Assembly: GCF_030812885.1 (NCBI RefSeq)
Contig: NZ_JAUSTO010000001.1
Location: forward strand, 124,001 to 188,000
Reading direction: 5' to 3'
Origin: Moryella indoligenes
Lineage (GTDB): Bacteria; Bacillota; Clostridia; Lachnospirales; Lachnospiraceae
Length of the DNA: 64,000 nt
Each line of letters starts with the position of its first letter. Position 1 is the first letter of the stretch. Both the position numbers and the translations under genes were made by a program. The notes under the pieces are model-generated. The model did no database searches and was not told the origin of the DNA. It saw nothing but the letters and a program-made list of their open reading frames with translations. Of the stretch, positions 15,424 to 24,773 are shown piece after piece.

Positions 15424-18015
15424 TTTTCTTTTTTTTTTGCTTCCGAGCTCAATGCAGACAGCTCCCTCCTCCGCGGTGCAGCGTATCTCTGTCCCGGCTG
15501 CTTCAAGACGCTGAAGCGTCTCCTCATGCGGGTGTCCGTAGCGGTTGTTTCTGCCGCAGCACAGCACGGTAGTCTCCGGCTGAAGCTGTGTGAGCCAGGC
15601 CTCACAGCTGGCTCCCCTAGAGCCGTGGTGCCCGGCCTTCAGGAGGCGGATACCCCGAAGTGCAGAGCAGAGCTCCGGCTGCTGCGTGAGCGCCGCCAGT
15701 ATCTGTTCCTCACTCGGCGTTCCCGCATCTCCCGTGAAGAGACAGTGCTCCGCGCCGTATTGAAAGAGCAGCACCAGCGACTGCTCATTCACATCCTCAG
15801 CGACCTCTCCATGACGCGGCCAGAGACAGTAAAAGCTGCCGAGGCTCTCCCCCGCTCCCATGAACAAAAGCTCCGCGCCATTCTCCTTTATGAGCTCCTT
15901 CAGTCTCCCGTAGTGCAGCTCGTCCCGCGAGGCCGCGGCATTCAGTACCACCCGATGAAAGCGAAACTCCGGCGCCTCCTTCATAAGCCAGGCGACACCA
16001 TTTGTGTGATCCACATCCGAATGTGTGATAAAGGCCGCATCCACCTCCCGCAGCGCTCTACTTAAGAGAAATGGTCGCAGGATGTATGCGCCATTTTTCA
16101 GATTGGAGCTGCTGCCGCCATCAATCAGGATACAGCGGGCACCCTGCTCGATCACGATGGCATCTCCCTGCCCGATATCAAGAAACCACAGGCGCGGGCA
16201 GCGGCTCCGCAGTGGCCGCAGAGAGCATAGTGCGAGGCATAACAAAAGAGAAGGCAGCAGACGGGATCCCCATATGAAGAGACGCAGACGGCGCACTGCA
16301 AAAGCAGGGGCTCTTCCCGAAGCGACGGAGCGCACCGCACCGCCCTTACAGATACAGCTCAGCAATCCGCCTGCCCTCTCGGCTCCCTGACAGAAGCCAT
16401 ACAGTGAAAGCAGCAATAGCAGATAATACAGCGCTATCTGCCAGAGCTTCGGCCTGCCAATCAGAACACTGTGATACGGAAGCTGCTCTGAGACAGCGCA
16501 CAGCAGGGTATAAAATTGAAGGATGCGATGTATGATGCCCGCAGCCAGTTGTGCCAGAAAGCGCAGCGGCGGCAAAATCCCCGCTGCCTTGGCCATGGCA
16601 GACGCTGTGAGATAGTATTCCAGCGACAGGAGCACGAGAAGAGAGATGCCTGTCCACAGCAGGTAAGCCATGAGCGGAATCACCAGCAGATTCAGAAGCA
16701 CACTGTAGAGCGGCACGGAGAAGAACCAATACGCAATCACAGGAAGCGTACCGAGTGTCACGGAAATGCCCATCACAAGCGCCTGTGCCACAGTCTCAAA
16801 CAGTCTCAAACCCGCACCGCACAGGATTCTGTCCTCTGATTTTTGTCCGCTGTTCCCCTTCCGTTCCCGCTTCTTCCTCCATCTCTCCCGGCGCCAAAGC
16901 AGCTCCCGCCAGAGTGACGCACCCGGCCCAGCAATAAAGAGCACGGCAAGAAAGGAGAGCTGAAAGCCGCACTGAAACAGCTCCAGAGGAGAGGCCAGCA
17001 GCATCGCTATTCCCGCGATACCGACCGCAGACCGCAGATCATAACCCCGGCCCAGTACATCTGCCACAAAGGAAAGCAGAAGCATGATCACCGCGCGCAC
17101 AACGCCTGTCCCTGCCCCAGTGAGCAGGCAGTAACAGAGCAGAAAGAGCCCTGCCGACAGGCCGCTGCCGGAATAGCTCATCCCCCATCTCCGCAGCAAA
17201 CGGTAGAGACCAAGCCCCAGGAGTGCCGTGTGCAGACCGCTGATCGCAAGCAGATGTGCAATCCCGTTTCTCCTGTAGCGCTCGTACAGCTCCTCCGGAA
17301 GCGCAGTCTTATCTCCAAAGAGCGCCGCATTCAGAAAACCGGCATCCTCCGCAGCGCAAAGGGAAGAAAAACGCTCCGTGCAGAAGCCCCGCAGGCGGAA
17401 GAGCGCTGCAGAGAGAGGCGCAGGCCTCCGCCTCTCTACTGTGATGCGCTCTGCTGACAGACGGTGCGTCACCCCCTGCGCTCTGTAATAAGAAGCAAAG
17501 TCAAACTCTCCGGGGTTCGTGGCCTGCGCGATGCGACTCAGTCTTCCAGAGACAGAGAGCAGATATCCGCACTGGATCCCTTCTTCCTTCACCAGCTCCT
17601 CCGGGCAGGAAATAAGCAGAAGTCCGCTGCGGACATGCACCCTGCCATCCCGCCCCGGAAGAAGCTGCTCCGCCCTGCACGTAAGCGTGAGCTCCGCTGT
17701 GCTTCCGCCGGTTAAAAGATCAAGGCTCCGCTCCTCGGGGGAAATACGCTGTGCCTGATACAGCCGCAATGCGCCAAGCAAAAAGCCAAGCGCCAAGAGA
17801 AGCGTAACAGCTCTGCACCGCTTTCTCTGTCCCGTTCCCAGAAGAGGCTGTCGCCTGCTTAAAACACGCGGCCCCCGCTCCCACGACAGAAAAATAAGTA
17901 CAGCAAAACAGACAGACGCAAGTCCTGCCGCTGCCCATGCACCTTTACTCCCCGCATACATTGTCAGCTCTCCAAGTACCAGACCGGCTGCAAGGATTTC
18001 AAAAGGTCTTCGCAT
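15406..18015 (-). CDS. comEC: DNA uptake channel protein ComEC/Rec2
   Basis: ComEC is the membrane channel that moves single-stranded DNA into the cytoplasm during transformation. The 869 residues show N-terminal hydrophobic segments with a DUF4131-type region, a central multi-helix competence domain, and a C-terminal metallo-beta-lactamase domain beginning at FLDIGQGDAIVIE with the metal motif THSDVDHTNG. Length and domain order are complete. It follows the GerMN lipoprotein gene after 84 nt on the same strand. The last codons double as half of the clpB CIRCE operator. No comEA or comFC gene is in the window. Confidence 0.93.
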   Translation of the reverse strand: MRRPFEILAAGLVLGELTMYAGSKGAWAAAGLASVCFAVLIFLSWERGPRVLSRRQPLLGTGQRKRCRAVTLLLALGFLLGALRLYQAQRISPEERSLDLLTGGSTAELTLTCRAEQLLPGRDGRVHVRSGLLLISCPEELVKEEGIQCGYLLSVSGRLSRIAQATNPGEFDFASYYRAQGVTHRLSAERITVERRRPAPLSAALFRLRGFCTERFSSLCAAEDAGFLNAALFGDKTALPEELYERYRRNGIAHLLAISGLHTALLGLGLYRLLRRWGMSYSGSGLSAGLFLLCYCLLTGAGTGVVRAVIMLLLSFVADVLGRGYDLRSAVGIAGIAMLLASPLELFQCGFQLSFLAVLFIAGPGASLWRELLWRRERWRKKRERKGNSGQKSEDRILCGAGLRLFETVAQALVMGISVTLGTLPVIAYWFFSVPLYSVLLNLLVIPLMAYLLWTGISLLVLLSLEYYLTASAMAKAAGILPPLRFLAQLAAGIIHRILQFYTLLCAVSEQLPYHSVLIGRPKLWQIALYYLLLLLSLYGFCQGAERAGGLLSCICKGGAVRSVASGRAPAFAVRRLRLFIWGSRLLPSLLLCLALCSLRPLRSRCPRLWFLDIGQGDAIVIEQGARCILIDGGSSSNLKNGAYILRPFLLSRALREVDAAFITHSDVDHTNGVAWLMKEAPEFRFHRVVLNAAASRDELHYGRLKELIKENGAELLFMGAGESLGSFYCLWPRHGEVAEDVNEQSLVLLFQYGAEHCLFTGDAGTPSEEQILAALTQQPELCSALRGIRLLKAGHHGSRGASCEAWLTQLQPETTVLCCGRNNRYGHPHEETLQRLEAAGTEIRCTAEEGAVCIELGSKKKRKLALPY

Positions 18016-18099
18016 ATTGATTTGTCCTGTGCTGAGATTGTGCTTACAGGGCCAGAATATTCAGAGAGCTACCCGCGCTCTATCTGTACGCAGCCCCGC

Positions 18100-19020
18100 T
18101 CACTGCGGAATATAGTCCAGATTCCGCTCAAAGAGCGTATCGAGAGAGACAATATCCCGGAACAACACCGCCTGAGAGCCCTCAACCGCAATCTGCACAC
18201 GCTGTACTGTCGTGAGCTCCGAGAGAGAATTGACCAGAGCATAGATGGTGAGATAAGGATTCTCATTTGGCACTGGCGTCAGAAATTCCTTGCTGAAGTT
18301 CAGATAGCAGACGTTCTCGTTCACCGAGACGCTGAGCAGGCGCGTGTCGGACGAGAGCACCGCAAGGCTGCCGCTCTGCTGCGGCCCGGCAATGAGCTGC
18401 TCAACAACCAGCTGCTCCGGCGGCGTATCCACGCGGTAAGTGACAGTCCGGGTCTCTTCCACCAGAGTTCTCCCCGCAGCGTCAGCAAAATAGAGTGTGA
18501 GCTCTGCGCTCTCATAGCGGTTCACATCCGAGATACTGTTCACAAAATCATTCTCCGTGAAGGGGCCAAGCGGTGCCCCGCTCTGGCCACTGAGCGGCTG
18601 TCCTCCTGTATAAATGCCGACATGGTCCACACCCGCGACCTGCGTCAGAGTCTCCGTGAGCGCTGCATTACAGAGCGTCTTCCGCTCCGGCTTCATCTCC
18701 CCGTAGCGCTCATCAAAATAGAGATAGAGCACCGATCCGTCCAGACTGAAGGACTCATATCTCACATCGTCTCCGATCGCTGGGATCATATCTATATTGC
18801 TCGGCACCTGCATGAGATTTTCAAGCAGCTCAGAGATCAGCTCCTCCTTGTTCTCTGCAGAGACGCTGTACAGCACATGCTCCAGCTCTGTCACATTTTT
18901 ATCCAGATAATACACATAATAGCTTCCACTCCCGGGATCTGCCTCCGCCTCCCGCTGAACACAGCCAGCCAGCAGAAGCACAGCCAGAAGTGCGAGCAGT
19001 GCCGATGTGATCCTCTTCAT
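18100..19020 (-). CDS. GerMN-domain lipoprotein
   Basis: This 306-residue lipoprotein has the signal MKRITSALLALLAVLLLAGC with the lipid-modified Cys at position 20, then two GerMN-type repeats (sporulation/germination GerM family, also found in actinobacterial LpqB). It should sit on the outer face of the membrane. The ATG at 19020 has a GAGG site at good spacing; an alternative ATG at 19032 would overlap the kinase stop by 4 nt. It is encoded directly after a sensor kinase, the same order as MtrB-LpqB in actinobacteria, which suggests it may modulate that kinase. This is inference from gene order. Confidence 0.85.
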   Translation of the reverse strand: MKRITSALLALLAVLLLAGCVQREAEADPGSGSYYVYYLDKNVTELEHVLYSVSAENKEELISELLENLMQVPSNIDMIPAIGDDVRYESFSLDGSVLYLYFDERYGEMKPERKTLCNAALTETLTQVAGVDHVGIYTGGQPLSGQSGAPLGPFTENDFVNSISDVNRYESAELTLYFADAAGRTLVEETRTVTYRVDTPPEQLVVEQLIAGPQQSGSLAVLSSDTRLLSVSVNENVCYLNFSKEFLTPVPNENPYLTIYALVNSLSELTTVQRVQIAVEGSQAVLFRDIVSLDTLFERNLDYIPQ

Positions 19021-19028
19021 AAGCTGCC

Positions 19029-20534
19029 TCATCCTTTCTTCTCCGCTGCGCTGCCCGGTGTGCTGTTCTCGATATAGGTCAGAGGAATACGCACAAGGAA
19101 GGTGGTTCCCTCTCCCTCCCTGCTGTTCAGACGCACGATCCCCTGGTGCATCAGCACGATATCCTTTGTGATGGCGAGCCCCAGTCCTGTGCCACCGGTC
19201 TCACGGGAGCGCGCCTTGTCCACTCGAAAGAAACGCTCAAAGACGGATTCCTGCTGATTTTCCGGAATACCGATGCCTGAGTCCTCCACCTTGATATAAC
19301 AGAACTGATGGTCTGCGTCGAGGCTTACCTTCACCCAGCCGTCCTTCACGTTATATTTGATTCCGTTCTCCACCAGATTCATAATTGCAAGCGAGAACTT
19401 CACTTCGTCTACATCCGCGCTGACTTCACGCACTGTCTCCAACGTGAGCTCTATGTTATTGACTCGCGCCAGCGGGCGGAGCCGCTTCAGAATCTGCTCC
19501 AACATTGCATGGATATCTGTCGATTTGCGGCTCAGGACGATCGCAGAACGATCCATCTTCACCAGGCTCAGAAGATCGTCAATAATTTTCGCTTCGCGGT
19601 CTATCTCCCTGGAGATATCGTTCATGAACTCCTTGTACAGCTCTATCGGCGCGTCCTCCATGCTCATCAGCGAATCTGCGAGCACGCGTATGGAGGTGAT
19701 CGGCGTCTTCAGCTCGTGCGAAACATTTGAGACAAACTCGTCGCGCGACTGGTCGACCGATTTCAGCTTGTGCAGTGTCGTATTGATCGCGGTAGAGATC
19801 TGTTCTGTCACGACATAGCTGTGCTGTTCAATATTCTGGTTCAGATCTCCGGCCGATACCTTGCGCAGCATCACGCGCAGTTCCGCAAATGGACGCATAA
19901 TACGGGCTGATAGGTATACGCTCAGACTCAGCAGCAGTATCATCATAATTGCATTGAATATCCAGAGCGTACTGCGGGCACCGGAAAGCTCTGCACGCAG
20001 AGATTCCGTTGAAGCAATAAAGAGGAGCACCCCGCGGACGGAACGCCCCGCATTCTCCCCGCTTCCGTCTCCGAAATCTACAGAATCATAGATCGGGGTC
20101 GTCTGTATCATGTAATATTTATCTTCATTGTAGCTCGTCCCGTTTTCTCCGCGGAAACCGTGAATCACCTCCGGCGCAATGTGATAACGCCCCTCGCTCA
20201 GGTGAAAGCTGTCACGAAGTATGCGATAATCCTGATCAATCAGAAGCAGTCGCCCGCTGTAGGACTGCGCCACTACATCCATCTCCGTATTCAGCGCCGC
20301 ATCCTGCACTCCTCCCGCGCCGAGATACCCTGCGCGGGAGAGCTTTGTCGCCAGAATCAGGCTGCGGTTCTGTATCTCCGCCTTCCGGCTCTCCAGCAAA
20401 GTCTTACGAAACGCATTTGTGATCACCGAACCCTGCACCAGAATCGGCACCGTCCCCACTATGATAAAGAGGATGATGAGCACAACCCTGAGACGTATCG
20501 GTGGGAATTCAGGCCCTGGCTTCTTTGTACTCAC
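19029..20534 (-). CDS. Membrane sensor histidine kinase (HAMP, HisKA, HATPase)
   Basis: This 501-residue kinase has a first membrane helix at about 15-33, an extracellular sensor region, a second helix near 190-212, a HAMP linker, the H-box SNVSHELKTPI with the phospho-accepting His, an N-box (NLVENGIKYN), and G-boxes DSGIGIP and GGTGLGLAI. The start is set at GTG 20534, which has a GGGAGGA site 6 nt upstream; the open frame runs 46 codons further up but shows no start signal. No response regulator gene is adjacent. It is followed directly by the GerMN lipoprotein and then comEC, probably as one operon. Confidence 0.9.
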   Translation of the reverse strand: MSTKKPGPEFPPIRLRVVLIILFIIVGTVPILVQGSVITNAFRKTLLESRKAEIQNRSLILATKLSRAGYLGAGGVQDAALNTEMDVVAQSYSGRLLLIDQDYRILRDSFHLSEGRYHIAPEVIHGFRGENGTSYNEDKYYMIQTTPIYDSVDFGDGSGENAGRSVRGVLLFIASTESLRAELSGARSTLWIFNAIMMILLLSLSVYLSARIMRPFAELRVMLRKVSAGDLNQNIEQHSYVVTEQISTAINTTLHKLKSVDQSRDEFVSNVSHELKTPITSIRVLADSLMSMEDAPIELYKEFMNDISREIDREAKIIDDLLSLVKMDRSAIVLSRKSTDIHAMLEQILKRLRPLARVNNIELTLETVREVSADVDEVKFSLAIMNLVENGIKYNVKDGWVKVSLDADHQFCYIKVEDSGIGIPENQQESVFERFFRVDKARSRETGGTGLGLAITKDIVLMHQGIVRLNSREGEGTTFLVRIPLTYIENSTPGSAAEKKG

Positions 20535-20831
20535 ACATGATCCTCCCTCTTCTTCATTGCTCACACGCTTACTGTAATGATAGCACCTTCTCACGTACAA
20601 TTCATCGGAAAATGCAGATACACCACCATTTTTCCAACTGCCTCCCGCCTCTTTCTCATCGCCCTGTACCATCCCGCCTCCCGATCCCTCTGTATCCCTT
20701 GAGAGCGCTTATTTCTGATGAAATCCTGTCATATATAAATTTTCGGCCGGAACAAGACCCAATTTTTATAAAATCCCCCCACCTTCAGGGGCATTTCCCG
20801 CATAAATATCACAGTTCTGCACCACCAGAGA
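20535..20831. other. Intergenic region between the kinase and the zinc-ribbon gene
   Basis: No response-regulator remnant or other gene was recognised. The right part, from about 20720, is AT-rich and leads into the promoter of the plus-strand gene. No convincing minus-strand promoter for the kinase was found. Confidence 0.5.
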
Positions 20832-20860
20832 TTGAAAAAAAAAAGATCATCCGATATACT
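20832..20860 (+). promoter_or_regulatory. Promoter of the zinc-ribbon membrane protein gene
   Basis: TTGAAA (20832-20837) and TATACT (20855-20860) are spaced by 17 nt, 37 nt before the chosen ATG. The spacer starts with an A-tract. Confidence 0.7.
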
Positions 20861-20896
20861 GAAACAAAATACATGTGACCTGAAATGGAGACGATC

Positions 20897-21991
20897 ATGA
20901 AATATTGTCCGGATTGCGATATGGAGTTCATAGACAGTGTGGAGCACTGCACGGACTGCGGAAAAGCTCTGGTAGATAAGGATGCCTATCTCGCGACGCA
21001 GGCAGAGCGGGAGGCAGAGACAGAGCGCGCTGCAGCGGAAAGAAGGGCTGCGCAGGAAGCTCTGCTGAAACAGGCCGAAGAGGAAGCCCTCCGGAATGCC
21101 CCCGCTCCCGCCCCAGCTGTATACGTGAAGCGGGCAGATCGCTATGAGGATCTGAAATCTTCTGCCTCTGCCTTTCTTCTGGTCGGTGCGATCATGGCTG
21201 TATTGGCAGTGCTGAGCTTTGGCAGCGCGCTGCACCTGCCCTTTACCCTGCCCGGCAATATCATGCTGAAGCTGATGTTTATAGTCCTCGCACTGGGCTC
21301 CTTCGGCATCTATCTAAAGACCGCCGCCGCCGCAAAAGCGATTCAGGGTCAGATCGCCGAAGAACAGACCGCGACTGAGCAGCTCACGCAGTGGTTTTTA
21401 GACAACTACAGCGCTGCACAGATCGACGAGACGATCCTCCGGGAGCAAGGTGCACTCCGCCCGGAGGTACTCGCACTGAGACGCATGGAGCTCATTCAGG
21501 ACTGCTTCATCACCCACTACGATCTCGCAGACCAGAGCTATGTTGACGCGCTCGCAGAGGATATCTACGGCAAGCTCTATCCGGAAGAGGATGAAGGCGC
21601 TCCCTTATCCGTCACTGCTCCGGATGCGGAAGAATATGCTGACGGCACTATAGTAAATGAGACCCTTGAGGATGCTCCGCCATCTGAGACCTCTCAGCCT
21701 GATGCGACTGATGTTGACAGCTGCACAACAGACGAGGCAGGCCCAGACACATCGCTACCCGATCCGGACTCCAGCGGAGCCGAAGAACCCTCCAATGCTG
21801 AGGTAGACGCAGATTACTCCCCGAAAAATACCGAAAACAAAAATTCCGACGAAAACGCTGAACAGAAAGCAGCCAATTCAGATTCAGAGACTGACTATCA
21901 AGCAGACGGAACAAAGGAAGTTAAAACTGAAGAAACAGATGAACTCATAGAAACAACAGACGCTTCAGAAGTGAAAGATACAGAGAACTGA
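20897..21991 (+). CDS. Zinc-ribbon membrane protein with long acidic tail
   Basis: This 364-residue protein starts with a two-CxxC zinc ribbon (Cys 4, 7, 18 and 21), continues with a charged, alanine-rich, probably coiled-coil stretch, then two hydrophobic segments (LVGAIMAVLAVLSFG and LMFIVLALGSFGIYL regions), a helical domain, and about 120 residues of disordered Asp/Glu/Ser/Thr-rich tail. The ATG at 20897 has a GGAGA site 5 nt upstream and starts the protein directly at the zinc ribbon. The function is unknown; similar architectures are common in Lachnospiraceae. The tail is more AT-rich than the rest of the gene. Confidence 0.75.
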   Translation: MKYCPDCDMEFIDSVEHCTDCGKALVDKDAYLATQAEREAETERAAAERRAAQEALLKQAEEEALRNAPAPAPAVYVKRADRYEDLKSSASAFLLVGAIMAVLAVLSFGSALHLPFTLPGNIMLKLMFIVLALGSFGIYLKTAAAAKAIQGQIAEEQTATEQLTQWFLDNYSAAQIDETILREQGALRPEVLALRRMELIQDCFITHYDLADQSYVDALAEDIYGKLYPEEDEGAPLSVTAPDAEEYADGTIVNETLEDAPPSETSQPDATDVDSCTTDEAGPDTSLPDPDSSGAEEPSNAEVDADYSPKNTENKNSDENAEQKAANSDSETDYQADGTKEVKTEETDELIETTDASEVKDTEN

Positions 21992-22007
21992 TAGCTATAT
22001 CCTACAG

Positions 22008-22045
22008 GAGCCCTCCCACAATTGCAAGTGGGAAGGCTCTTTTTA
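22008..22045 (+). terminator. Rho-independent terminator of the zinc-ribbon gene
   Basis: A 12-bp stem with one mismatch (22008-22019 with 22028-22039) and an 8-nt loop is followed by TTTTTAT. Confidence 0.93.
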
Positions 22046-22148
22046 TACTCATTTTATAACTGATTGGCAGGAGTTGATGTGATCCAGCCCTAATATATAG
22101 AGAGAAACAGGTAAAATCTAAAAATCAATTTATACCAATATGTCTCTA

Positions 22149-22349
22149 CTATTCCCTTAATTTATTTTCAAATATTTCTACAATAGTCTTTTCGGTGCCT
22201 ACCATTCCTGGAGATGCAATTAATCCCATATGTTTCATAGTTAATTCCGGTGTTTTCCCATTTATTCTATGTATATCATAAATATACACACCATTCATAG
22301 CCAGGTCTGCGGATTTAAAAGCTGCATCAACAGCTGCAATTCCTTTCAT
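22149..22349 (-). pseudogene. Short AT-rich reading frame, possible gene remnant
   Basis: A 66-codon frame lies in a stretch (about 22050-22400) clearly richer in A+T than its surroundings. The translated sequence has protein-like composition (GIAAVDAAFKSADL, then IYDIHRINGKTPELTMKHMG), but I do not recognise the family. No Shine-Dalgarno precedes the ATG, and an in-frame TGA lies six codons upstream with no alternative start. A fragment of a transferred or decayed gene is the best reading; a genuine small protein is possible. The remaining bases from 22046 to 22425 show nothing else. Confidence 0.35.
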
Positions 22350-22425
22350 TGTGCATAGGCAAACTCAGCTATCTATCTTATGAAGATTTTCTTAAAATGA
22401 GCCAAATGAGCTCCAGCGCTCGTCT

Positions 22426-22992
22426 TTAGATACAGTCCGGATGCTGTACTGCCTCCTTCACCCGCTCTGCGGTCGCATCATCCGTCAAGAGACGCAGCAG
22501 CTCCAGGCCAAAATCTAAGGCAACGCCAAGTCCTCGCCCGGTCGTGATATTGCCGCTGGTCTCGACAGCTGCTCCGGTCCAGCGAGCGCCGTCCACCCCG
22601 TCAATACCCTCCTGCCAGCCGGGATAGGAGGTAAAGCGCGCATGTGCAAAAAATCCCATCTTTCCCAATATGCTTGGCGCCGCACAGATGGCCGCGAGCC
22701 GCTTCCCTGAGAGCTCCTGCTGCTGAAGCGCCCGCGCGACCTTTGGATGCTTCGCAAGATTCGGAACACCCGGAACACCGCCCGGCAGGAATATCATATC
22801 GCTGTCAGAGAAATCCGTCTCCTCAATCAGCCGGTCCGTCACAATGGCGATGTGATGCGCACCGGTCACCACTCTCTCTCCGCTCGTGGAAATCAGCTCC
22901 ACATGAACCCCGCCGCGGCGCAGGATATCCACAACAGTGAGGCACTCTACCTCCTCAAGTCCGGTCGCAAGCAATACACTTACCTTTGCCAT
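22426..22992 (-). CDS. DJ-1/PfpI family protein
   Basis: This 188-residue flavodoxin-like protein of the DJ-1/ThiJ/YajL group has the nucleophile-elbow Cys103 in AICAAPS and its partner Glu14. Family members are proposed to act as deglycases, chaperones or redox-responsive proteins. The start at 22992 has a perfect AAGGAGGT site; the upstream extension is non-coding. It lies 87 nt downstream of the pyrophosphatase gene on the same strand. Confidence 0.9.
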   Translation of the reverse strand: MAKVSVLLATGLEEVECLTVVDILRRGGVHVELISTSGERVVTGAHHIAIVTDRLIEETDFSDSDMIFLPGGVPGVPNLAKHPKVARALQQQELSGKRLAAICAAPSILGKMGFFAHARFTSYPGWQEGIDGVDGARWTGAAVETSGNITTGRGLGVALDFGLELLRLLTDDATAERVKEAVQHPDCI

Positions 22993-23079
22993 ATAGTACC
23001 TCCTTTCAAGGGCTCCGCCTTCCCCAGTCCCACATAGGGACTGTGCAATATATCTTTCACGAGTTGCAAGCAAATATCA

Positions 23080-24744
23080 TTACGCTTCCGACTGCATGGC
23101 CATACGGAGCGGCGGAATGAGCTGCTTCTTCCGGCTGACCACTCCCGGCAGATTGAAGTATCCCCCCGGCTCGGCATCCTTCCGAAAAGCACGGCGCAGA
23201 TACTCCTCCGCCTCATCGCCGTACCAGAACAGCTCTGTACTGGAGGAGGGTGTATCCGTAGCCATATAAAAGATCATCTCCACACCGGACTTCATGGCTG
23301 CCTCCGGGAGATACTCCCTCACCATGCGCTCCGCCTCCCTGCGGTTCTTCTCTGTCATAAAGGTGGACTGACTCACGCCAAAGCGCAGATCTCCAAAGGT
23401 AAACAACTTGAAATCTCCATAGAAGATATCCTCCGCAGTGCGCCCCTTCAGATCCTCACCGGCCTCAAACATCTGGTTTGCATAGCTCTCTATATCCACC
23501 TCGGCAAGCTTTGCAAGTGCCTCTGCCGCATTCACATCCCGTGAGGTGCAGGTGGGGGAGCGGAAGCACAGTGTATCAGAAAGTATCGCCGACAGCATGA
23601 GTCCGGCGATCTTTTTCGGAGGCGTAAGCCCCTTCTCCTGCATCATGGTCCAGATAATTGTATTTGTGCAGCCCACCGGCTCATTTCTGAAATAGGCCGG
23701 TGCACCGGTCTCCAGATTTCCAATTCTGTGGTGATCTATGATCTCCAGAATTTCGGCCTGCTCCATACCGTCCTCAGTCTGCGTAAACTCATTATGATCC
23801 ACCAGAATGACCCGCTTCGGATGCACATTCAGCATGTTTCTGCGGCTCACGACACCCGCATAGCGCCCCTCCTTGTCCAGTATGGGAAAGTAGCGGTGCC
23901 GCACACTCGCCATGATCTTCCGCGCGTCCTCCACATAGGTGTTGACTCCAAATTGCAGGATATTCTGAGAGTGCATGATGTGCCGCACCGGAATCGCAGT
24001 GCTGATGAGCCTTGCCGCCACATAGGTATCAAAGGGCGTGGTCAGGATGGTGCAATGCTTCTCCTTCGCGCGGTTTAAGATGCTTCGCCCTGCCGGGGCT
24101 CCGCAGCAGATAATCACGCAGGAGGCGCCGCACTCAATCGCACAGATCTGTGCCTCATAGCGGTTTGAGACGAGGACGATATCCCCCTCGCCCACATAAT
24201 CCTCTATGATCTCGGGACTGCTTCCTATGAAAATATGTCCCTCGTAGATTGTCGCGCCGGCATCGCCTGTGATGAGCTCCGCCTCCAGAGTCTCGATGAG
24301 ATTCTTATAGCTGGTGTCTGCATCAGCCAGAATACCGTTATCCAGAAGGTTCATATTGGCATTGGCAACGTCCGTGATGGAAATAAGACCCTTGAGCTCA
24401 TTCTCCTCATTGACGATGCAAAGTGTCTCTATATCCTGCTCGCGCATCATACTCCATGCGGAGCGTATGCTCATCTCGCCGTCGATTCCGGGCTGAAGCC
24501 GGAAGTCGATGTCCTTCATCTGCGGGCTCACGCTGGTGCAGAGCCGCGGCGGAGCCGCCTTCCAGTAGTTCAGAACAAACTGGGACTCCCTGTTCACGCT
24601 TCCGCAGCGCCGGGCCTCATACTCTCCCTCCGGGTCTGTCTGGCGCTTGTACCAGCAATAGGAAAGCGCCGCGCAAATAGAGTCTGTGTCGGGATTCTTA
24701 TGCCCGAGTATATTGATTTTCTTTCTGGTGTAATGTGTTGACAT
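23080..24744 (-). CDS. ppaC: Family II Mn-dependent inorganic pyrophosphatase with CBS and DRTGG regulatory domains
   Basis: This hydrolyses pyrophosphate to drive biosynthesis. The 554 residues are far longer than simple PpaC (about 310) because a regulatory insert splits the catalytic DHH part. N-terminal metal ligands are in GHKNPDTDS (His15, Asp19, Asp21), a CBS motif follows (near residues 70-125), then a DRTGG-like region and a second CBS motif (near 255-310), then VDHNEFTQ and IIDHHRIGN and the C-terminal DHHA2 part. CBS pyrophosphatases are inhibited by AMP/ADP and activated by ATP or diadenosine polyphosphates, so this enzyme probably responds to energy charge. The start at 24744 begins directly at the conserved N-terminus. 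Confidence 0.94.
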   Translation of the reverse strand: MSTHYTRKKINILGHKNPDTDSICAALSYCWYKRQTDPEGEYEARRCGSVNRESQFVLNYWKAAPPRLCTSVSPQMKDIDFRLQPGIDGEMSIRSAWSMMREQDIETLCIVNEENELKGLISITDVANANMNLLDNGILADADTSYKNLIETLEAELITGDAGATIYEGHIFIGSSPEIIEDYVGEGDIVLVSNRYEAQICAIECGASCVIICCGAPAGRSILNRAKEKHCTILTTPFDTYVAARLISTAIPVRHIMHSQNILQFGVNTYVEDARKIMASVRHRYFPILDKEGRYAGVVSRRNMLNVHPKRVILVDHNEFTQTEDGMEQAEILEIIDHHRIGNLETGAPAYFRNEPVGCTNTIIWTMMQEKGLTPPKKIAGLMLSAILSDTLCFRSPTCTSRDVNAAEALAKLAEVDIESYANQMFEAGEDLKGRTAEDIFYGDFKLFTFGDLRFGVSQSTFMTEKNRREAERMVREYLPEAAMKSGVEMIFYMATDTPSSSTELFWYGDEAEEYLRRAFRKDAEPGGYFNLPGVVSRKKQLIPPLRMAMQSEA

Positions 24745-24773
24745 TGCTGATCTCCATGGTGGTTGATAGTCTC

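Noticed and set aside
20535..20672. N-terminal extension of the sensor kinase to ATG 20672
   Set aside because: The extra 46 residues are unlike kinase sequence and the GTG at 20534 has the strong ribosome site.
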